Part shown: in pieces, positions 7,090 to 8,732 of the stretch | Numbering within the stretch: the first letter of the stretch is position 1 | How the letters are laid out: every line of letters begins with the position of its first letter | Assembly: GCA_022839525.1 (NCBI GenBank) | Contig: JALHET010000092.1 | Location: forward strand, 1-8,732 | Source of the DNA: Lentisphaerota bacterium | GTDB lineage: Bacteria; Verrucomicrobiota; Kiritimatiellia; RFP12; UBA1067 | Length of the DNA stretch: 8,732 nucleotides | Direction: 5' to 3' | Program-made: the position numbers and the translations under genes | The notes under the pieces: model-generated | Told to the model about the DNA's origin: nothing | Databases searched by the model: none | What the model saw: only the letters and a program-made list of their open reading frames with translations

Positions 7090-8616
7090 TTACTTATAAA
7101 CGCCGTTGTTGAAGGTAGTGTACAAATTGTAGGGGGGTGAGACAATGCCATTCTTCGCGTCAGGCGATGGGGTGAAAGAGGTTGAAAAAGTTTTCGGCGA
7201 ATTGCCGGGTCTTTGGACGGCGGCGCCATTCGGCATACGTGATTTCGCGCGCGCGGCTGAGATCGTCGTTTCGTAATTCAGAGAAAGGCTGCGGGAATCG
7301 AGGTTGGCGCTACCGATAATGGCTACGGCGTCGTCGACCAGGAACGCCTTCGCGTGTATGAAAGGCGGCTCACGTTCGAAAATGCGGACACCGGACATGA
7401 GAAGCGTGGCGTAGAGCGCGTGCGAGGCGAGCTGCAGGGTCGGGTGGTTGTTGACAGATGGCACCAGCACTTTGACCTCCACCCCGCGGAATGCGGCCTG
7501 GCGCAAGGCGAGGATCAATGGCTCGGTCGGAACAAAATAGGGCGTGACGATCAGGATTTGGCGTTTAGCGAGGTTGACCGCGCCGAAAAAGGTATTGAGC
7601 GCGGCGCCTGCCTCGTCCCGGGTGGGGCCGCTGTTCTGAAGGCGCACCGCACTGTTGCCCGCTTGTGTGGGGGACGGGAAAAACCGGGCTGCAAGCAGCT
7701 TGTCGGGCGGGTCATCGGTCATGTAGTACCAGTCGCGCAGGAACGTGTACTGCAGTTCAAGCACAATGGGTCCCCGTATCCGGAAATGGTAGTCAAGGAT
7801 GCCGGGACGGCCGTTGCGCGGAAGATACACGTCGTGAAAATTAATGCCTCCGGTAAAGGCCAGCGAGCCGTCCACCACGAGGATCTTGCGGTGGTTGCGC
7901 AGATTGATCTGAAACTTACGTTTGAGCATGTTGGCCTGCGAGAAGCCGATGAGCTGCAAGTTCGGCACGTGCCGGTAGCGCCAGAAGAAAAGGCGCAGGT
8001 TTGCGCCGGCGGATCCGAATGCGTCATACAGCACGCGCACCTCAACGCCAGCCGCGGCGCGTTCGGCCAGAAGGTTCATCAACCGGCGCCCCACAGCATC
8101 GTCGTTGAAGATGTAGGTCGCGAGGTGGATGTGCTGGCGGGCATTGCGGATGGCCAGGAACATTTCTTCCAGTGCGAGTTCGGCGGATTCGAGGAGCTGC
8201 ACATCGTTGCCGCCAAGTAACGGGTGGTTGACGGAAAGCCGGTCGAGGATGCGGTTTAGCGGTGCCCACGCGGCGTCAGGCGGCATAACCCGCAAGGCAT
8301 TTTTTTTGGAGGACATTTCCGCCAGCGGGTGGGTTGAACGGACATTCAAGCGCTGGCGCTTTTGGAAGGTGCTGTCGGAGTACTGCTTCTGCCAGCCTTT
8401 GTGCGGCACAGTGTTGATGCCGAAAAGGACATAGGCGAGGGGGCCGACGAACGGAAACGCGGTGGTGAAAAAGATCCAGAGCAGGGACACGCGGGCGTCG
8501 CGCGGCCTCAGGAGCAGGTGAAAGCAGACGAGCAGGGAAAGGAAGTAGTGAAGGATCGTTCCGTATCCGAGCGAGGCGTTCAGGCTGATGTCGAGCGTGG
8601 CGAGGAAGGGGATCAT
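7090..8616 (-). CDS. cls: Cardiolipin synthase-type phospholipase D protein, frameshifted C-terminus
   Basis: Membrane enzyme that joins phosphatidyl groups to make cardiolipin (bacterial PLD-type Cls). The N-terminus has two hydrophobic segments (about 19-36 and 44-66), a PLDc_N-like anchor. Two PLD domains follow with intact HKD motifs: NHRKILVVDGSLAFTGG (His242, Lys244, Asp249) and HAKAFLVDDAVAIIGSANLD (His421, Lys423, Asp428). After LNYE (446-449) homology stops; the last 59 or so residues are out of frame and run through intergenic DNA. The expected C-terminus is encoded in another frame at 7160-7267. Both active-site motifs remain, so some activity is conceivable, but the C-terminal domain end is lost. 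ATG 8616 is supported by GGAG (8625-8622) five bases upstream and overlaps the preceding stop (ATGA). Membership of the PLD superfamily is certain; cardiolipin synthase is the best subfamily because of the membrane anchor and tandem HKDs. The break could also be a sequencing or assembly error. Confidence 0.9.
   Translation of the reverse strand: MIPFLATLDISLNASLGYGTILHYFLSLLVCFHLLLRPRDARVSLLWIFFTTAFPFVGPLAYVLFGINTVPHKGWQKQYSDSTFQKRQRLNVRSTHPLAEMSSKKNALRVMPPDAAWAPLNRILDRLSVNHPLLGGNDVQLLESAELALEEMFLAIRNARQHIHLATYIFNDDAVGRRLMNLLAERAAAGVEVRVLYDAFGSAGANLRLFFWRYRHVPNLQLIGFSQANMLKRKFQINLRNHRKILVVDGSLAFTGGINFHDVYLPRNGRPGILDYHFRIRGPIVLELQYTFLRDWYYMTDDPPDKLLAARFFPSPTQAGNSAVRLQNSGPTRDEAGAALNTFFGAVNLAKRQILIVTPYFVPTEPLILALRQAAFRGVEVKVLVPSVNNHPTLQLASHALYATLLMSGVRIFEREPPFIHAKAFLVDDAVAIIGSANLDSRSLSLNYETTISAARAKSRMPNGAAVQRPGNSPKTFSTSFTPSPDAKNGIVSPPYNLYTTFNNGVYK
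7121..7131. promoter_or_regulatory. Small perfect palindrome upstream of ilvD
   Basis: TACAAATTGTA is a perfect inverted repeat around one central base, placed 65-75 bases before the ilvD start. It lies in a locally AT-rich stretch that is untranslated if the cardiolipin synthase ended at its ancestral stop (7160). A TATAAG-like hexamer (minus strand, 7098-7093) lies closer to ilvD, but I see no well-spaced -35 partner. It could be an operator or chance. Confidence 0.2.
7160..7267 (-). pseudogene. Displaced C-terminal coding remnant of the cardiolipin synthase
   Basis: Reading the minus strand from 7267 gives 35 residues ending at TGA 7162-7160. They begin DDLSRARE, continue ITYAEWRRRPKTR and finish FAENFFNLFHPIA. 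This is the usual C-terminus of bacterial Cls proteins. It lies two bases out of register with the main frame, which needs a missing 3n+1 bases to restore. In relatives about 18-20 residues normally separate the LNYE strand from this helix, but here the two segments nearly touch (7270 and 7267), so a deletion of about 50-60 bases is more likely than a single-base slip. Confidence 0.8.
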
Positions 8617-8732
8617 GGCGTCTCCGTCTTTGCTGCATGGTGTTTTTTGCGTTTCATTTCCGAGAGAGAAAGGTCGCCCACGATTTTCCAGAGGGAGCCG
8701 TCCCGTTTGACGGCGAGCCCCCGGCCGGGGAG
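8613..8732 (-). CDS. C-terminal 39 codons of an unrecognised gene
   Basis: The minus strand is open from the window edge (8732) to TGA at 8615-8613, giving 39 residues. They begin LPGRGLAVKRDGSLWKIVGD and end in a basic, Lys/His-rich tail (MKRKKHH then AAKTETP). The stop overlaps the cardiolipin synthase ATG as ATGA, typical of translationally coupled operon genes, and the GGAG serving the next start lies within this coding end. I do not recognise the family from this fragment. Reality is supported by the overlap arrangement and the uninterrupted frame, not by homology. Confidence 0.55.
   Translation of the reverse strand, partial: LPGRGLAVKRDGSLWKIVGDLSLSEMKRKKHHAAKTETP

Noticed and set aside
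5305..7140. A 611-codon open frame on the plus strand covering all of ilvD
   Set aside because: It is the antisense shadow of ilvD, kept open by GC-biased codons. Its translation is low-complexity, rich in Gly, Asp and Ala, with no recognisable domain.
7354..8220. A 288-codon plus-strand open frame inside the cardiolipin synthase gene
   Set aside because: It is the antisense of a gene with two intact HKD motifs; its translation shows no domain and an odd His/Val/Glu-rich composition.

Overview
The window is about 8.7 kb of GC-rich DNA from a bacterial chromosome. It carries six protein genes in two convergent blocks plus a gene fragment at the right edge, and most of it is ordinary core-genome content. 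Protein style and a short intergenic element resembling the CACGAAG repeats I associate with Verrucomicrobia, Lentisphaerae and Kiritimatiellota hint at a PVC-superphylum bacterium. That placement is inference; no rRNA or clade-specific marker is present.

Left block, plus strand (1-5295). It starts inside der (engA), the double-domain ribosome-assembly GTPase, whose first P-loop lies off the window. The der stop codon overlaps the start of a ClC-family chloride channel/antiporter gene (TGATG). After 58 bases comes tsaB, a subunit of the machinery making the tRNA modification t6A. Twelve bases later is an exported family 5 (peptide/nickel-type) ABC substrate-binding protein with no permease or ATPase gene next to it. 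The tight spacing suggests one transcript, but the gene functions (ribosome assembly, anion transport, tRNA modification, solute capture) do not form one pathway.

Convergent gap (5296-5391). It holds a bulged hairpin that may be a weak terminator and the CACGAAG-like element.

Right block, minus strand (5392-8732). In transcription order: the last 39 codons of an unrecognised gene, a cardiolipin synthase-type phospholipase D protein whose start overlaps the previous stop (ATGA), then ilvD (dihydroxy-acid dehydratase, branched-chain amino acid and pantothenate precursor synthesis). The cardiolipin synthase is the most noteworthy item. Both HKD catalytic motifs are intact, but right after the second one the reading frame breaks. 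The normal C-terminal tail (ending in residues like AEWRRRP and FAENFFNLF) is still encoded from 7267 to 7160 in another frame, while the open frame runs on through intergenic DNA to 7090. About 18-20 codons appear to be missing at the junction, which points to a deletion of 3n+1 bases (or an assembly error) rather than a one-base slip.

I did not find a CRISPR array, mobile element, RNA gene or convincing new defence or biosynthetic system here. The findings are modest: the broken cardiolipin synthase, unusual ClC residues, an orphan binding protein, an intergenic repeat and a small palindrome upstream of ilvD.
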